Shown one piece after another: positions 11,811 through 23,843 of a stretch of 64,000 bases of DNA. The stretch is from Phellopilus nigrolimitatus. Its lineage: Eukaryota; Basidiomycota; Agaricomycetes; Hymenochaetales; Hymenochaetaceae. The notes under the pieces were generated by a model. It saw only the letters and a list, made by a program, of their open reading frames with translations, did no database searches and had not been told where the DNA came from. The first letter of the stretch is position 1; each line of letters starts with the position of its first letter. The stretch lies in assembly GCA_021029095.1 (NCBI GenBank), contig JAJOHG010000055.1, positions 62,001 through 126,000 on the forward strand, given 5' to 3'. Made by a program: the position numbers and the translations under genes.

Positions 11811-12041
11811 AAAGCTGTCGGTGTTTGAGTTCCAGCGAGGATTATTTGTGAAAACTGACAGACTTCCATAGATATGCTGCACGCTGCCCTTTACTTCGTC
11901 AACATTCAGTGAGATGTTTCCGATGCATGTGGACGCAGCAGCACGAAGAAATTCGAAGTCAAGCTCTTCAGAAATCGTGTGAACTAACATCCACAAACGA
12001 CTATATTACTTTACATAACCGTCACTTATGACCTGACCAAC

Positions 12042-13435
12042 TTGGACTCCTCTCCTTCTTACATTGCATCATGGCTCCAGCCGCCACTGCCAGACCACTG
12101 TTCATACCAAACCACCATGGAGGACGAAATCCTCGAACTCCCCCTTGACTTGCCCAATACTCGCTCGCACTTCGAGCAGCTGCGCGTCCTCATCTGTGAG
12201 TGCCAGGTACCGCCACAAGCCATACATGGACGCCGAAGCTAACTCTTGGATGGGATTGGTGAAGTTGGAGTATTGCTTAGATACCTGATCGACTTCGTCA
12301 GTCTTCCAATTCTCCTTTTCCCCATCGACAGGAACCGCTTCAAGATCAAAATCGACACCGGCAGGACGGGGGAATGCAGGCTCTGCATCTATGTGCCGAA
12401 GAACTTGAAGGCGGACGAGACGCCGCGCGGGGTTGCGATGCATCTCCACGGAGGCGGTTGGACTATGTGCGTATTATTTCTGCCCCTCTTGTACATGTGG
12501 TGCTCTAACGATCCGAGTAGCGGTAGGCCAGAGACAGAAGCACCAATTTGCCGCTACCTAGCGGACAATGTCGGCGTCGTAGTTGTCTCGCCTGACTATC
12601 GAAAGGCTCCTAGTAAGTTCCGTCCTATCTGCTGTTCTTGCACAAGCTAATATTTACTAGTTTATCCGTATCCCCACGCTTTGGAGCAGTGCTATTTAGT
12701 TCTATCATGGATCGCAAGGTCAGCACTACTCGTCAGCCAATCAAACCCAAAGAACTGCTAAATTTGTATTTTTAGCGGCGGACTCTCTTCTGCGCTTCAA
12801 CACTCGCGGATCGAGCATGCCAAGTATCTCCGCATAGACCCGACACGCGTTGCGCTTTCGGGTGGGAGCGCAGGCTCCAACCTCGCCAGCGCGCTCTCGA
12901 ACCTGTGCGTCACGCGCCCGCTCCCTAATGGGGCGACGGTCGTCGCTCAGGCGCTGCTCTATCCGGCGCTCAACCTCGCCGTGCCGTACGAAGACAAGCT
13001 CGCACAAGTCGACCCCGCGCGCGTCCTCCCACAATGGATGTCACGCTTCTTCCTGGTACGTCTTTCCCACCTAGGCATCTGCGCACAAACGCTCATTTCT
13101 TCAATCGACACAAACAGCGCGCGTACCTCCCGCCCCCACGTAGTGTGAGCGACCCGTTCGTCTCGCCCGCGCTCGCACCGGACGCGGTGCTGCGCGCACT
13201 GCCGCCGACGATCATCCTCACCGCGGCGTACGACTACCTCGCGCAGGAGGCGGACGAGTTCGCGGCGGAGCTGCGCGCGGTGGGCGTCGCAGTGCGCCAC
13301 CGGCGCTTCGAGGACGTCGGCCACGCGTTCGACGGCATCCCGACGAGCGACCGCCGCCAACGCTTGCTCAACAGCAAGGCACGCGACGAGGCGTGGGGCA
13401 TGGTTGCTCAGGTCATGCGCGAGACGTTGTTGTAA
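12042..13435 (+). CDS. Alpha/beta-hydrolase, HSL/BD-FAE-like esterase
   Basis: Likely carboxylesterase of the alpha/beta-hydrolase-3 (hormone-sensitive lipase-like) group. Spliced exons encode RFKIKIDTG, the oxyanion loop MHLHGGGWTIG, VVVVSPDYRKAP, the nucleophile elbow SGGSAGSN, the acid residue in LTAAYDYLA, and the catalytic histidine in EDVGHAFDGI, so the Ser-Asp-His triad is complete. Introns of about 50-60 bases split WTI/GRPE, KAP/YPYPHA, IAS/GGL and FFL/RAYLPP. The 5' end is uncertain. The block ILELPLDLPNTRSHFEQLRVLI (12117-12195) looks like the family N-terminus, but the obvious donor at 12196 and acceptor at 12331 do not keep frame, so a small exon or a lesion may lie between. It is convergent with BUB2. 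Confidence 0.78.
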
Positions 13436-13989
13436 AGCGCGGCATCATAATCATTAGCTGGAAGGAGCGCGGTTCTCTGAATAGTGTTCGCGTTTAGGTT
13501 GAAATGTACATGTATGTCCCAAATTTGAGTATATCGATGTTCAGTATCTTGTTCGCGTCGGATCATTTAGCTTGAACGAGACACTTATTGCATATGCCCG
13601 CTATTATGCCGCTGGTGGACGGAGACAAGTACATTTTTAAGAAAAAGCTGAGACGTGAGAATATATAAGTTGTAGCCATACAGCCAGGATACACGATACG
13701 CAAAGTAGCGATGATACATGAGCAGCAGTTGTGCTCCAAACCCCATCTGGCGGTTTCTAAAAGCATTGTAAAGGATATATGAGACGTAGTAGGCTGGGAC
13801 GTAGTGTTATAGCGTGAAGACCGTTCATCCTTACAACTAGCCTCTGGCAAGGACAGGAAATGGAGAGAAAAAAGACGGCGGAAGCGATATAGATGAATAA
13901 ATAGTCGTGTGATCGTAAGAGTCGTCAAAGGGGTCGTGACGGTGTCAAGTGGAAATCAGGAATCGACACGGAGTCTGTCGGTCAGACGG
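13436..13989. other. Convergent 3' region between esterase and BUB2
   Basis: Presumed 3' untranslated regions of both genes. No gene motifs were seen on either strand. Confidence 0.4.
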
Positions 13990-15268
13990 TTAACGGACCT
14001 CGTATGGATGGCGCACGAGCTCGTCGTACAGGTCGGCGGGGATGTCGCGCACGAGCGTAACCGCGATGCCGATGATGGACTGCGCCTCCAGTGGCGGAAG
14101 CGTGCGAAGGAGCTTCATCGGGCTGACAGGACGAAGACTGGTAAGAAGAAATAAGAAGGAAAAAGGACAGGCCAAGCGCACCTCTTGCTGACCATGAGCT
14201 CGTCGCGTATGAGAAGCAGCTGCGCAATGACGCAAAGTACGTTGAGGTGCACGCCGAACGCGAGGAGGAAGTCCCAGAGCTGGAGGACCTGGTCGAGCGG
14301 GGGCGTGCACGCGCAGAGGGTCATCACCGCTGTTTGTGAAGTCAGTTGATGAGATCTTGTAATCATGTGAGGAATGGGCGAACAGGGAAATGCGTAGATC
14401 TCAGCGGAGAGGCGCTTTGAGCGCAGGCGGTCGTACAGCTCTGCGTCGACGATCTTGAGGCAGCGGTCGAGAAGCTGATGACAGGACGTCAGTACAATCA
14501 CGCTTCTTTGTCATCAAGGCAGGTTGAAAGTACGGACCTTGAGGCCGCGGTGCACACCCTCGAGCGTCTGTTGCACATAGAGTGGACAGGAGTGTTCGAT
14601 GAAGCGCGAGAAGCAGAAGAAGGCCTCGAGCTCGGAGGGGAGAGTGTAAAGGAAGGGTGCGGCGAGCACGTTCATGCCCTGCACATACGTGAACGTCAAC
14701 GGCGGTGGGACGATATTGCGCGTCTCCGCGATCTCCTGGCGTTCTGAGCGCGAAATAGTTCAGATATATCAAGATTTAGTTCAGTGGACCAGAGGGCGCA
14801 TACCGTGGTTCCGCCAGACGAACGCGTCGAGGAGACGCACGAGCATGTCCTCGCGCACGCGCTCCTTGAATCCACGGTCGGTCGCAAGCGTGCGGAACGT
14901 GTCATTGCGGATCTTCTCCTTGAACTCGCAGGGGCCTTGTCCGACGTATCGCAGGTACTTTTCTGCCGAGAGGTCGTCCACACCGAGAAGGATCTTCCAT
15001 ATGCGGGGGCGCAGCTTTGGATCCTGTGCATTGAATAACGTGCTCGAGTCAGTTTTGTGATGGTACAACGCGTCATTGGTCTTTGGACGGAGATACGTAC
15101 TACGCTGTGCGGAATGCCGTCGACGAGGATGAGCCGGCGCAGCTTCTTGATGCCCTCGTCGACGTGCTTTTCTGTCCGTGGCGCTGTCGTGCTCAGCTTT
15201 GGCTGATTGAGGATGCGGTTGAACGTGCGCGCAGCTCGTTGCGCATCATCGTTGGCTTGCTCGGCCAT
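13990..15268 (-). CDS. BUB2: BUB2, mitotic-exit GAP (TBC domain)
   Basis: Orthologue of S. cerevisiae Bub2 / S. pombe Cdc16, the TBC-domain half of the two-component GAP that holds the Tem1/Spg1 GTPase inactive at the spindle pole until the spindle is positioned. Six exons run from MAEQANDDAQRAARTFNRIL through KLRRLILVDGIP, then the TBC domain. The arginine-finger motif is IRNDTFR (IxxDxxR) and the glutamine finger is YVQGMN (YxQ), so both catalytic residues are kept. Later blocks FFCFSRFIE, GVHRGLK and LCACTPPLDQVLQLWDFL are characteristic of this orthologue. The protein ends DLYDELVRHPYEVR. Its start lies 249 bp from the divergent RNase H1 start. Confidence 0.9.
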
Positions 15269-15517
15269 TCCTCAGAGTTCCGAGTCTAGGTTGGGATCAA
15301 GTGGCAGCGACGACGACCAAGACGACGACGACGGACGAAGAGGGATCATTTACACGTGACGTGATCGCGTCTCTAATAACGCGTTCTCTTCTTTAGTTGG
15401 GCGTTGCTTGATATAGTCGGAGTCTTCAGTCTGTCTTGGTTCCGCAGCTTTCTGCTGCTGCGACTCAGGTCTCAAGCAAGCGACGCGTTTTCTCTTCGCA
15501 CCCCCATCTGCGCACAA
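15269..15517. promoter_or_regulatory. Divergent promoter of BUB2 and RNase H1
   Basis: 249 bases separate the two divergent start codons, so both promoters must lie here or overlap the leaders. It contains a GACGACGAC-rich stretch and no clear TATA box. Confidence 0.5.
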
Positions 15518-17281
15518 ATGGCGAAGCCGGGCTTCTACGCAGTCGCGAAGGGCAAGGTCCCCGGGGTGTACACCACCTGGTCAGTGTCAGACGCATCGGG
15601 CTGCCGTTGGCGGAGCAATGACGTTCGATTGATCGCAGGGATGACTGCGAGGCGCAGGTGAAAGGGGTTTATGGCGCGAAGTATAAGAAGTTCAGCACCC
15701 TGCGCGAGGCCGAGGCGTACGCTGGCATGCCAGGCTCGTCTGCGGCAATGGCCTCTTCGTCTACTCCTCGTGTGGCCACTAAAAGCGACGCGTCTAATGC
15801 GATTCCAGTAGCTTCTGTACATAAACAGCCCGCTGCGTCTGGAAAGGAGGATGAAGAAGATGGTTGTATTGTCGTCTACACTGACGGCGCGTGCAAGGGG
15901 AACGGCAAGGTCGGGAGCATCGCAGGTGTCGGCGTATGGTGGGGCTATGACGACCCTAGGTGTGCTGTCTCGCTCTCTTTCGTCGTTTACGTCGTCGGCT
16001 GAAGCTTAAGGACCGCGTAGGAACATAGCTGAGCGCTGTCCTGGAGATCAGACCAACAACAGAGCCGAGCTCATCGTGCGTGTTTTCGACTTTGATTCCT
16101 GGCTCCCTCCACAAGTGTCCGTTGACGCGTGAAATAGCTCTAACTACCCGCATCACCCCCTAATGCAGGCAATCGTCCGCGTCCTCGAGGAGACACCAGT
16201 GCTGAAGATTCCGCTGAAAATAAAAAGCGACTCAAAATATTCTATCAGCTGTACGCATATCCCTCTTTCTCCCTGTTCCGTCCATCCGTCTACGCGTTTT
16301 AATAAAACTACTACACATTACTTCTCTCCACAGGCCTCACCGAATGGCTCTCCGGCTGGGAACGCCGCGGCTGGATGAATTCGAAGAGAGAGCCCGTGAA
16401 AAATAAGGAAATTATCCGCTACATCGTAGCGCTGCTCGCCCTCCGGGAGACACGCGGCCAGAAGGTGAAGTTCGCACATGTGTACGGCCACGTCGGCGTC
16501 GTAGGGAACGAGGGCGCGGATGCGCAGGCGAATCTGGGCGCGTTGCAGCCGGAGATGCCGGAGAGGGATTGGGACGCGGAAAGGGAGCGGACGGAGCTGA
16601 CAATAGAGGATGAAGCAGCGCGTAGGATGGGCAAGAAGGTGGATGTGCCGGTGGAGATGCTGGTGGATGTGGAGGTGGAGGAAGAGGTGGTGGAGGAAGA
16701 GGAGGAGCCGGAGGTCGCGGACAAGGTAAGCTTCGTTTCATGCTTCACTTTTGGTTTTTTCTCGGAAAGTTATTAAGTGACGAACTGACTTCTACTTCGT
16801 TTATAGTCTGTGCAAGCGGATATGCCGGACGCGGATATCGCGATGGACGACGAGGACGAGTTTTGGCGAGAGGCATGCGAGCTCGACTTGGAGTCACTCG
16901 ATGCGCCGCAAGAAATTGCCACTGTCCCTATTCCTGCCCCTGTTCCTATTCCCGCTCCTGTTCCTACTTCCACCCCTGTTCCCATTCCCGTCTCTGTCCC
17001 ATCCCCAGCCCCAGCCCCAGCCGTCAAAAATAAGCATACTTTCAAACCCAAAATCATCTCGCCTCCTGCTTCTGCCGCTGCTCCAAAGACCAGCAGCAAG
17101 CCCAAGTCCAAACCGCCGCCGCCGCCTGAACCGGAATCGGAACCGGAACCGGATGACTACGACGACTACGCGGACTACGTGAGTAACCTTCTGCCCTTCT
17201 GTTTACTGTTTCGATCGCTAACAACTACCTATGAAGCTTCTGAGCCCCGAAGAGATGGAAGCAGAGCTTGCTGAGGCGTAG
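15518..17281 (+). CDS. RNH1: Ribonuclease H1 with long C-terminal tail
   Basis: Cleaves RNA in RNA-DNA hybrids. Exon 1 (15518-15579) begins the hybrid-binding domain (FYAVAKGKVPGVYTTW, then VKGVYGAKYKKFSTLREAEAY). A serine/alanine linker leads to the RNase H domain with the four acidic residues: D in YTDGACKGNG, E in TNNRAELI, D in KSDSKYSI and D in GNEGADAQAN. The signature WLSGWERRGWMNSKREPVKN is intact. After the catalytic domain the protein continues, unusually, with an acidic stretch and proline-rich pentapeptide-like repeats (VPIPAPVPIPAPVP), then lysine/proline and glutamate-rich segments, ending LSPEEMEAELAEA. Six introns are inferred. The tail is probably disordered. Confidence 0.9.
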
Positions 17282-18137
17282 GAGATGGCTTAGATCGTAA
17301 AAAAAGACAGCTGCGCCAGCAGAAGGTGCGGTGACCGCTCATAATAGCGATACGGCTTGACTTGATCTTGTTACGTGTGCGTTTCCATTCGCTATATTCA
17401 CAATTGTGCTTTTTACTGTCGGCTGCCAGTTGGGTTGCGTGTATGATTGAATTTGGAGTGTGACTGTGAATGCCGTGACTCTTTTTCTTGACTTGCAAGA
17501 AAGGCTCTGGTGTGCCACTCGCAGGAAAGCAGATGGCCGACGGGAGGGAAGTTTCCCGCATGCATCAAAGAAGGAACTCAAAAGGCCGGTCTGCGCATGG
17601 GGACGTGTGAGTGGAAGGTGAGCAGTTCTGACATATTCACTGCGCTCATACGCAGCCTCGTAAACAGACCGCAGTGAAGTCCGACAAAGTTCACAGAAAG
17701 CTGCAAAACAGAAATGACACCCAATGGCGATGAGTCGGACAACGAAGAGATATCGATGGCGTCTATTGTCTACTGGCAGAAGCTGAAGTTGCAATCTACA
17801 TCATGCTGAGACTCTTCATCGCTGTCTGTGTCCACGATCGCACGCAGTGCACGAGTTGGAACCTGACTAAGTCCGTATTCTCATAATCATTTCAGTTCAA
17901 CTTGACCAGCTGAAGCTGCATCGCGATTTTCGATATTACAGATAAGTATCGTATCCGATCATGACGACCTAATCCTCAAAATGTTCACTGCATGCTATGC
18001 CGATGATGCTTTCCCTCAACATAATTTTCTCGAGTTATTTGATCACTTTTGGCTGGACAAATGCGCAAGGACACCGTCGCTCCGGTAGTCACCTGTATCT
18101 CCGGATTAAATCATTGCTGAGATAGTTCCCGTTCAAA
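17282..18137. other. Intergenic, no gene seen
   Basis: Only short frames on both strands. It contains the RNase H1 3' region. Confidence 0.4.
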
Positions 18138-18330
18138 CCAGTCACTATCATTGTCTATGTCGTCCTTGTCTTCGAGTCTCTGTTCCGTTACTGTACTAAT
18201 CGCCCTTTCTGTCGGCAGAACAAGTCGAAGTAGAGGGGACACTCGATCGTGGGACAGAGCCGTACGACCATGCCGTCGTTTGGTTGAACAGGCAACATCA
18301 TTCATACCCGAACTTACTCCAGTGAGTGTC
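18138..18330 (+). pseudogene. Relic of an RTA1-family gene
   Basis: Translates as VTIIVYVVLVFESLFRYCTN, matching the exon VAITIYVSLAIEFLFRYYTK of the copy at 24.6 kb. This is followed by the GAAGTAGAGGGGACACTCGA block shared with the copy at 19.2 kb, and TGNIIHT matching TGNIIRT. A stop codon and a deletion of the connecting exon make it a fragment. It shows the RTA1 array once had at least four members. Confidence 0.65.
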
Positions 18331-19229
18331 TGTTACGCGTCGACCTTGGTACAGAGGAAAGTAACACTGTTTTTGAGATCTTGAATGTGGCTCCGAGTCA
18401 GTAAATTCAATTCCTCTTTTTCCTGAAGAGCGCCATACTAAGTGGGATCAACAGTAATCTGGTTAGAAACCAGGCAGACAAATATTTTGCAAGTCGGAAG
18501 GTGGTCTGTGCACGACCTGTGCAGCATGAACCCCTCCAAGTTATTCAAGGTTCCAGGTCTCCAATAATGGATTAGAACAACGGTGACAAGGAGATAAATT
18601 ATGCCTTCTTCGTATCAGCGGTTATGACTTACTACTAATATAGCGGACGAACGTCCGGTAAGGATGACGTCAGCATTATGGATTGGCCCTGCCACCGCAT
18701 GATGATCCGCGTCCTTCCAACTCAATCTCGAATATTGATCTCCGGATGTATTATTGTCTCGCATTGTGGCAAGATTACTCCGGCCTTAAACCGTCAAAAC
18801 GCCTTCAGCAGGCTACCTATTAACTCGCACAGCTCGTACTTGTTTTTGCACGCATCGGCGCAGTACCTTCGTCTGTAGTCCGCCTCCCTATCATTCGCAT
18901 TTCAAGTGTTCTGCGACTGCGACCATGGTCAGGCTGCGAAATTCTCACAATGCTCTACTCTTATTAATGGTTCCTCTGCGGACATATCTCCGTCGGCCTG
19001 GATTTGCGTTACTGCCATGTAGCGCCTGATGTTTGAGCGGCTATGTCCCTTTCCGCATGCGTCCCACTAAAGCAGCGCTTAGTCGAAAGACATGAGCTCA
19101 GCGAAGGCAGTGCGGTCCACCGTCCATGCATGTTTTTATTCCTATTTAGACGGTCAATGAATTTCGAGAGTTTGTGTCAGCTAATCCCCACATTCCTTTC
19201 TTCTTCCTTTGCATTCTACGTACGCCTTG
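18331..19229. other. Upstream flank of RTA1 copy A
   Basis: No gene was recognised. Patches before 19230 resemble the flank before copy B at 22233 (a CATGAGC..CAGCG..GCAGTGC block), so flanking DNA was duplicated with the gene. Confidence 0.35.
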
Positions 19230-20536
19230 ATGAGTATACGAGAAATCAATCCCGAGCTCAAATACGGCTATATTCCAACGGAGTGGATTTGCATCACTTT
19301 CGTATCACTTTTTGGAATCTCGACTTGTAAGTTGTTTTGTCTCATGGCCAGAACGCGTCGGCACGTATTCATACCAAGCTCTTTACAAGTTCTACATCTG
19401 GTCGAAGCTATTTACTTCAGGATCTGGTGGCTGCTCCCCACAGTTATACTCGCCGGTATTGGCGAAACCATTGGTTGGTCAGGTCGGCTCTGGTCATCTC
19501 AGACGTTTGATGGTAATGCCTCTGTCCCGTATCTCATGCAGTGGGTCTCTTCGTCCTTAATTTTACATTTTGATTGATAACACGATCTTCCCTAGGATTT
19601 CCTCTACGGTCATTTCTCCGACACCGCTCGTTGCCGCAAACTTCATCATCCTGGGACGCATAATTCAGAAACTTGGGTCTCAATATAGTCGACTTAAACC
19701 ACGATTGTGTAAGTGGTGTCTATGCGATTTTAACTCGATGATCATTGCTAACGGGACATTGCAGATACAATTATTTTCTGCTCAGCTGTAAGAATTTTAT
19801 TTTTCTGCCTTGCTTCTACTTCGGTTGAAAGACGTATATTAGGATACCGTCGCGCTGATAATCCAAGCACTTGGCGGTGCGGCAGCATCTTCAGCTACTA
19901 CTGAAAGTGGTGCTCAAGAGTAAGAATTCTTTTCAGCCATGTCGTGTTCTGCTACTAAATTGTATATTATCGGACAGAGGCGCAAACATCATGCTCGCTG
20001 GAGTTATTATTCAAATGGGTATGTCCTTTATATGCAATTATGTTCGACGACAGCTAAGACACACTAGTTGCCATTACTTTCTACGTCACCCTGGCCGCCG
20101 AATTTCTATTCCGCTATGCCACGAAACGTTCTTTTCGCGAGAAAAGCTCTGACGAAGTAGAGGGGACACTCGACCACAGGTCAAGACTGATGATCATCGG
20201 CCTGGGTATAAGCACGCTGTTAATCTTCATCCGGTATACTGCTTTCTCAAGTTTTTAAATCACGTTCCGAAAACCAACGCACCATATTAGAGCTGTGTAC
20301 CGCACGATAGAACTTGCAGATGGTTGGACAGGTGATGTCCTTCGGACTCAAGTACTCTTCAGTCAGTCTCCGAATTCGCTCTAACTTGCGGGACACTAAC
20401 ATTGGCGATGTGATTAGATGTCCTCGATGGCGCAATGATCTGCATTGCGATCTATACGCTGAACTTTTTCCATCCTGGATTTCTCCTATCTCGCGTTACG
20501 CCTGGTGTCGCGACCGAGAAAGTCTTCAACGATTAG
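19230..20536 (+). CDS. RTA1-like membrane protein, copy A (short tail)
   Basis: Seven-helix fungal RTA1/RSB1 family protein (lipid-translocating exporter-like), expected in the plasma membrane. The start is ATG in MSIREINPELKYGYIPTEW, where Y-P-x-x is the family N-terminus before helix 1. About eight short introns split the gene. Exons read EAIYFRIWWLLPTVILAGIG, IGWSGRLWSSQ, PTPLVAANFIILGRII, a D-V-A-L-I-I-Q-A-L-G-G-A block, ANIMLAGVIIQ, ITFYVTLAAEFLFRY, RSRLMIIGLGISTLLIFIR, AVYRTIELADGWTGDVLRTQ and AIYTLNFFHPGFLLSRV. It ends at TAG right after KVFND. Copy B has TCG at that codon and runs 34 residues further, so copy A is truncated by what looks like one base change. Confidence 0.75.
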
Positions 20537-22232
20537 CGCGAGACGACTCCTTCTCTTACGGGAATGGTGCGCAGTCCGGCCTCGCGAAAGCAAGTGAATG
20601 CAGGCATCGGCCATGCCCGAGGATTTGTCTGAAGATTTGTAGATTTGTATACAATATACCCGGAAAGTATCGTAGATGCGTCGTTCTATTTTATACTCGG
20701 ATACTAAAAACGCTGGTGACTGGACGTGCAACTAATGAAGCGTATCGAAAGTCGGCCCCACAGGGTTCCTTTCTAACTTCCAATGTGATGAGTGGGTCGA
20801 AGATTGAACCTAAAATCGGAACGCTAAACAATGAGGGGATATCAGAGCTCACTTTTAGATTCTCATTGAAGCCTTTTCGATCTCCAAGAACGAGGCGTCA
20901 AATACAGTTCTCTTTGATATCGCGCAGCTTGAATTATTCGTTTCGAGCTTGTTCGAAGAGCTTCGGCACATCGGCTGCAAATACTTTTACACTCCGACGC
21001 TCAATAAAAGAAACTCTTCATTTGATAATAATCGGAGTCTGAACTGCACCCTATTTAGGACTTCAAACCTTGATGAGTCCAAGTCCGCTGTTTCAACGAG
21101 TTCAATTTATTGCAGTGCTTAAACCGATGTTCATCGAAACCTGAAATTGTATTTGATTCGTCGAACCGCTCGAGAGAGTGTGTTTGGCTGAATTCTGAGG
21201 TCCCCTAGTCCCATTACCTTTATACGTGCGTTTTACATATTTTGTTTACATTTTCGCTCATTGTCGCCAGTTGCGGACTGAACTGACAGTGGTTCTAAAC
21301 GGATACGATTAGATTTGAAACTCCGTTTCTAGGTGTTCTTCTTTTGATATAGGAGTGTGGGGTATTATTCTCGGGAAGGTGAGCGATTGAGCTAATCAGT
21401 GCAGACAAACAGATTCAGCATCTTCACGTACAAAAAGAAAACCAAGGGGTGACAAAACACATATAAGAAAAGTGAGCAGTTTTTGGTTCATCCAACACAG
21501 TCTAATGACTCATATGCCGAGAAAGTGTAGGGAGGCTGCGGAATCAGAATGGGCGCTGGATGGAAACGCGCAAAACGTGCCAGACCGCGACGAGATCAAA
21601 AAGCGGGATTGTGTGGCCGCTCATGCTGAACAAACTGGACGTCAGAGTGCTAGGGTCGTTCGTCTTCTACTGTCTACTCAGCAACAATAAGCTTCGATCA
21701 ACTTCGTTGAAGGCGAGTAGAAAATGTTGAAACTCTTTGTCGTTGCACTCGTGATTATCATGCTGCGCTGTGCTCACGTTATAGGTTAAATTCAAATTGC
21801 TCGGTCCATAATTGCTCGGTTCATTATTCCGCTTTGATCTGACAGGACGACTGAAGCTTCGCCTCGATTATTAAATCGCGGACGAGTGGCAGAGCGTGAT
21901 GATGTCGGATGGCCGAGTGGATACCTGTGTTCCTGCGTAGGCGATGTCTCCCTCACCAACCACTCAAGTCCTTAAACTACTTATTTTGGATTTGCACTGT
22001 GGCATTTTCTCATCGCGCCCAAGACTTTAGATATATATATAACTTGGTACTCCCTTTCTGCAGGCGGCTTTTTAATTCGCGCAGCTCGCATCGAGATCAT
22101 GAGCGCAGCGGGGCAGTGCAATAAGGCACAGGCATGTCCTTATTTATGTGGTCGACCAGTTTTGAGGATTTGTACATCTGATTCTCTCCTTCATTGTCCT
22201 CGCTTTCACGCTCTCAATATTTCACAACTGTC
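20537..22232. other. Spacer between RTA1 copies A and B
   Basis: The first bases still translate like the tail of copy B (RETTPSL). Beyond that I see no gene. Short frames near 21.5 kb carry no known motif. Confidence 0.35.
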
Positions 22233-23641
22233 ATGGTGAGTATACGAGAGATCAACCCTGGCCTCCAGTACGGCTATATTCCAACTGAGTGGATTTGCAT
22301 CACTTTCGTCTCGCTATTTGGAATCTCGACTTGTGCGTTTTGTTTTATCTCATGGCCGGACTGCGTTGGCACGTACTCATTCCGAGCCCTTTACAAGTTC
22401 TACATCTAGTCGAAGCTATTTATTTCAGGATCTGGTGGCTGCTCCCCACAGTTATACTCGCCGGTATTGGCGAAACCATTGGCTGGTCAGGTCGGCTCTG
22501 GTCATCCCAGACGTTTGATGGTAATGCCTCTGTCCCGTATCTCATGCAGTGGGTCTCTTCGTCCTTTATTTTACATTTTGATTGATAACACGATTTTTCC
22601 TAGGATTTCTTCTACTATCATTGCTCCGACACCGCTTGTTGCCGCAAATTTTATCATCTTGGGGCGCATAATTCAGAAACTTGGACCTCAATACAGTCGA
22701 CTTAAGCCACGAATGTGTAAGTGGAATCTATACTCTTTTAATTAGGAGACGCCTCTGACAGTAGATTGCAGATACGATTGTTTTCTGTTCAGTTGTAAGG
22801 TATCTAATTCTTTTATTTCTGGTTCTGGCTGAAGGAAATCTATTAGGACATCGCGGCTTTGGTAGTCCAAGCGGTTGGCGGTGCGTCTGCATCTTCAGCC
22901 ACTACTGATAGTGGTGCTGAAGAGTAAGGGCCCTTCTTACTCGTCTTATCTCTAAATTGACTATCCTCATTCGATAGTGGGGCTCATATCATGCTCGCTG
23001 GAATAATTATTCAATTGGGTATGTCTTTTCATTTATATATAGTTATTCGACGACCGCTAAGACACACTAGTTGCCATTACTTTCTACGTCACCCTGGCCG
23101 CCGAATTTCTATTCCGTTATTCCACGAAACGACCTTTCCGCGGGCCAGCTGCGGGAGACGCGGAGGGGACGCTTGACCACAGGTCCAGACTGATGATCAT
23201 CGGCCTGGGTATAAGCACGCTTTTGATATTTATCCGGTATATTGCATTCACAAACTTATAAGTCACGTTCCGAAAACTAAAGCACCATATTAGAGCTGTG
23301 TACCGAACGATAGAGCTTGCAGATGGTTGGACAGGTGACGTCCTTCGGACTCAAGTATTCTTCGGTCAGTCTCCAAGTTTCCTCTACTTTCTGGGATACT
23401 TACATTGCTGATGTGATTAGATGTCCTCGATGGCGCGATGATTTGCATTGCGATATACACGTTGAATTTCTTCCATCCTGGATTTCTCCTATCTCGCGTT
23501 ATGCCTAGTATCGCGAACGAGAAAGCCTTCAACGATTCGCGCGAGACGACCCTTTCTCTTAGGGGAATGGAGTCCAGTCCAGGCTCTCGAAAGGATTATT
23601 ATGCAGGATCAGGTGTCGTCACGCAGACTCAGGTCGTCTAA
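22233..23641 (+). CDS. RTA1-like membrane protein, copy B (full length)
   Basis: The most complete member of the array. It starts MVSIREINPGLQYGYIPTEW and uses the same intron positions as copy A. The exon ITFYVTLAAEFLF is identical in DNA to copy A and several introns still align, so the duplication or a later gene conversion is recent. The cytoplasmic loop between later helices differs (RPFRGPAAGDAEGTLDHRS). It reads through the position where copy A stops, adding a tail with SRETTLSLRGMESSPGSRKD and ending QTQVV. It probably works in membrane lipid transport or stress response; the substrate cannot be told from sequence. Confidence 0.8.
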
Positions 23642-23843
23642 TGATCTGTTGGTGGTCGGTTTCTTCTCCTTCAGGGACATTTTATTCTACGGTTTTATGG
23701 CTGAAATCATCGATTGGACTTACTCGCATCCTTATGTATTCAAATCGCATGTTACAAGTTTGAAGCATAGAGGAGTGCCTCTGCTCGACACTGGCTTCCT
23801 TCGGCTGCGCGCATGTTGTGTGGCTTGTACCTTATGCATAATA

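Noticed and set aside
13563..13928. A 121-codon minus-strand frame downstream of BUB2
   Set aside because: It lies in the shared 3' region, with no motif and poor composition.
16412..16748. Antisense proline- and serine-rich frames
   Set aside because: They are shadows of the RNase H1 exons on the other strand.
22233..22250. Remnant of copy C's first intron exonised in RTA1 copies A and B
   Set aside because: GTGAGTATACGAG after the ATG resembles a donor, but the stretch is too short and the alignment too weak to claim intron loss.
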